Positions 62,189-64,000 of a stretch of 64,000 nucleotides of DNA are shown here, one piece after another. Numbering within the stretch: position 1 is the first letter of the stretch; the number at the start of each line of letters is the position of its first letter. The notes below the pieces were generated by a model. That model did not search any database and had not been told where the DNA came from. It saw nothing but the letters and a program-made list of their open reading frames with translations. The stretch spans positions 13,894,097 to 13,958,096 of the forward strand of contig OZ025208.1 of NCBI GenBank assembly GCA_964019055.1, written 5' to 3'. Both the position numbers and the translations under genes were made by a program. The DNA is from Anthopleura xanthogrammica. Its lineage: Eukaryota > Cnidaria > Anthozoa > Actiniaria > Actiniidae.

Positions 62189-64000
62189 CTACACAAGATC
62201 AATGATGAATACAATGGATAAGAAAAAATACAGCATTGAAAAGCCGTTAAGGTAATTCCGTAGTTTTGCATTGCGCACGCGCTACGGTGCACGATTTTAG
62301 CCAACGCGAGCTCGCGCACATTGGCTATTACTACGATTTCAAGATGGCGGCAGGCTAATGTAAACGGTTCGTTAAAAATGCACAAGATACAGAAAACATC
62401 CAAAATCAATCAGGAATACATCAAACGAAGATTATCAGGCATTGTTATCAAAGTTTTGTATGAATTTAGAAAGAGATCACAGCCTTTTTCGATTTTTTTG
62501 TGTGTGTAAAATCTCTCCCTAGTTCCCTCTCGGTCACTACATTTCGAGGACAAAATTCGTACTTTAGCGAGCTGTAGCGCGAAAACGAACACGGTGACCT
62601 ATCTTTTTTATTGCAGTGAATCAATAAGGAATAGGTTTACCTTTTGGGACCCCTGTGGTGCTTTACAATCTCATGTCAAACTAAATCCTAATTAAACAAT
62701 AAAAATACATTCAATCTAGTCGAGAAAAAAAATACCCTATGGGACCCCTGTGGTGCTTTACAATCTCATGTCAAACTAAATCCTAATTTTAATTCAGTAA
62801 ATATACAAATATGTTACTTTACTACTACTTCAATAGAATCACGCCTAAATATTATCCTAAATATTAACATAAAGTGGTTGTAAAATAACATATTTTTATA
62901 TCTATCCTCCAGTGAGAAAACGCAGTTGTGTCGACTATACGGCCAGCCAAAGCTTTCAGCAAAGAAAGTTCATGTTGCGAAGGAGGTCAACACGGGAAAG
63001 ACCTTTCAGCAGATTGCTATAGAAAATCGAATAGCTCGTGCGACGGCTGAGGTTTATACCATCGGCTGCCTTGCCTATGGACGATATGTTAATCACGACT
63101 ACATCGGGGAACTATTTCTATAATCCAACAAAACCAAGTAAAAATAAATAAAGATATAAATATATAATACTCGAGTCGAGCCGAGTCCACGTTTCCATGA
63201 TGCCACACGTCATGACTTAAACAGCTACAATTCGTAGAAACCAATGGCATTTCGCCTTTAATCTCTTCCCATACACACTGGCGCAAGTTATCCAACAATT
63301 TTACAGCAAAAGAAATGCTCAGAAAACAACAAATGGAGCCATTATTTGAAACTATATATATGAACTTAGAGTCAGGATCAGTTTTTTACCAATGGCGACT
63401 TACAAGTGTGGAGGCGTGAGAATGTTGCGAACAGATTCCGACGGTTCCCCACATACGATTGGACAGAATATTTCACAGACAATAGCTCCGATGTAGCCTG
63501 CGGAAATGATATGATCCTTCGGGATTTTTTCGGGTTTTTTTCGTGTAAATTTCGATGAATACGTTTTTCAGCCAATCAGAGAGCGTAAAATTAATTATTT
63601 AAGCCAATTATAGCCATCCTCACTGCACATGCGTTGCCGTTGAGTGCTATCGTTCTTAACAGGATCGTTACTTAAACAATAAAAATACATTCAATCTAGT
63701 CAAAAATAACACAACTGAAACTGAAAATATTCAAAAACATTAAAAATACGTATCCCTAAAAAAATGAAGAAAAAAAAGCTTTAAAAATGTTCACTGATCT
63801 TGACTTTTGAAATTTCAAAACGTAGCGGATACTGCAGCTTTCTAAAAACTTCGCTTTCCCAAGCATCTGATTACGCATTTGCAGACTTCTATATGTTTGC
63901 ATGACATACATAGATAAATAATAAATGAATAAAATTAATTTGTATAGAGCTTGAAAATTATAATAAATATTTAAAAGCTCTTTACAACTACATCAGTAAT
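62189..64000 (-). other. Gene 2 intron 1 (partial) with inserted and duplicated segments
   Basis: Contains TTAAGGTAATTCCGTAG... near 62247 (start of an unresolved insertion), two copies of GGGACCCCTGTGGTGCTTTA (near 62647 and 62740), and a segment 62720-63680 flanked by TAAACAATAAAAATACATTC on both sides. After 63680 it resumes homology with gene 1 intron 1 (16750-17075). The signal-peptide exon is expected beyond the edge. Confidence 0.6.
62926..63123 (+). pseudogene. RecQ/Werner-like helix-turn-helix exon fragment
   Basis: After a plausible acceptor (atcctccag, about 62914) the plus strand encodes CRLYGQPKLSAKKVHVAKEV, NTGKTFQQIAIENRIARATA then EVYTIGCLAYGRYVNHDYI and a stop. The pattern ...tGkt..qIA...ri...Tve.yi..a...G resembles the HTH domain near the C-terminus of RecQ/WRN helicases. 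It stands alone in an inserted segment of gene 2 intron 1, antisense to gene 2, so it is probably a captured fragment. Confidence 0.45.

Overview
The window looks like nuclear DNA of an animal, most likely a cnidarian (sea anemone or stony coral). It is AT-rich, with many short, phase-matched exons and introns of about 0.3-1.8 kb. It is dense in microsatellites, foldback elements and decayed non-LTR retrotransposons, and the exons encode metazoan extracellular modules (MAM, LDLa, PA14, F-type lectin-like, fibronectin II, pentraxin, CUB, LRR). The species cannot be fixed from the sequence. Nothing prokaryotic is present.

Two large genes lie head-to-tail on the minus strand. I built both by hand from splice sites, and every junction was checked for reading phase. 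Gene 2 (27891 to beyond 62188) has 51 exons in the window, about 2,850 codons. It encodes MAM, an unknown domain 'X', F-type lectin-like, PA14, an unknown segment 'Y', MAM, three LDLa, a Cys-containing linker, two MAM, three FN2, a pentraxin-like domain, a truncated MAM-like domain, CUB, LRRNT plus eight LRRs, a rhodopsin-class 7TM of the LGR (relaxin receptor/GRL101) type, and a cytoplasmic pseudokinase. Its signal-peptide exon should lie just past 64000. Gene 1 (17785 to before 563) is a tandem paralogue with its signal-peptide exon present. It has the same 23 further exons as the first half of gene 2, 21 of them identical in length, and runs off the left edge before the FN2/GPCR part could appear.

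Layout: 1-17785 gene 1. 17786-27890 intergenic: an AACCGGTT-palindrome cluster upstream of gene 1, an inverted-repeat element, LINE fragments, a 561-bp MITE, ATG and GATA microsatellites, and two orphan candidate exons. 27891-30841 pseudokinase and tail of gene 2. 31179-32215 7TM. 33032-36908 LRRs. 38144-44371 CUB, MAM5, pentraxin and FN2. 45052-62188 the duplicated ectodomain. 62189-64000 intron 1 of gene 2, with inserted material.

Inferred role: a giant cell-surface adhesion/lectin-like receptor that could couple extracellular binding to a canonical 7TM core (DRY, CWxP and NPxxY intact) and an intracellular, probably catalytically dead, kinase scaffold. I do not know a described receptor with this architecture. 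Introns carry insertions specific to one copy or the other, so the duplication predates much of the local transposon activity.
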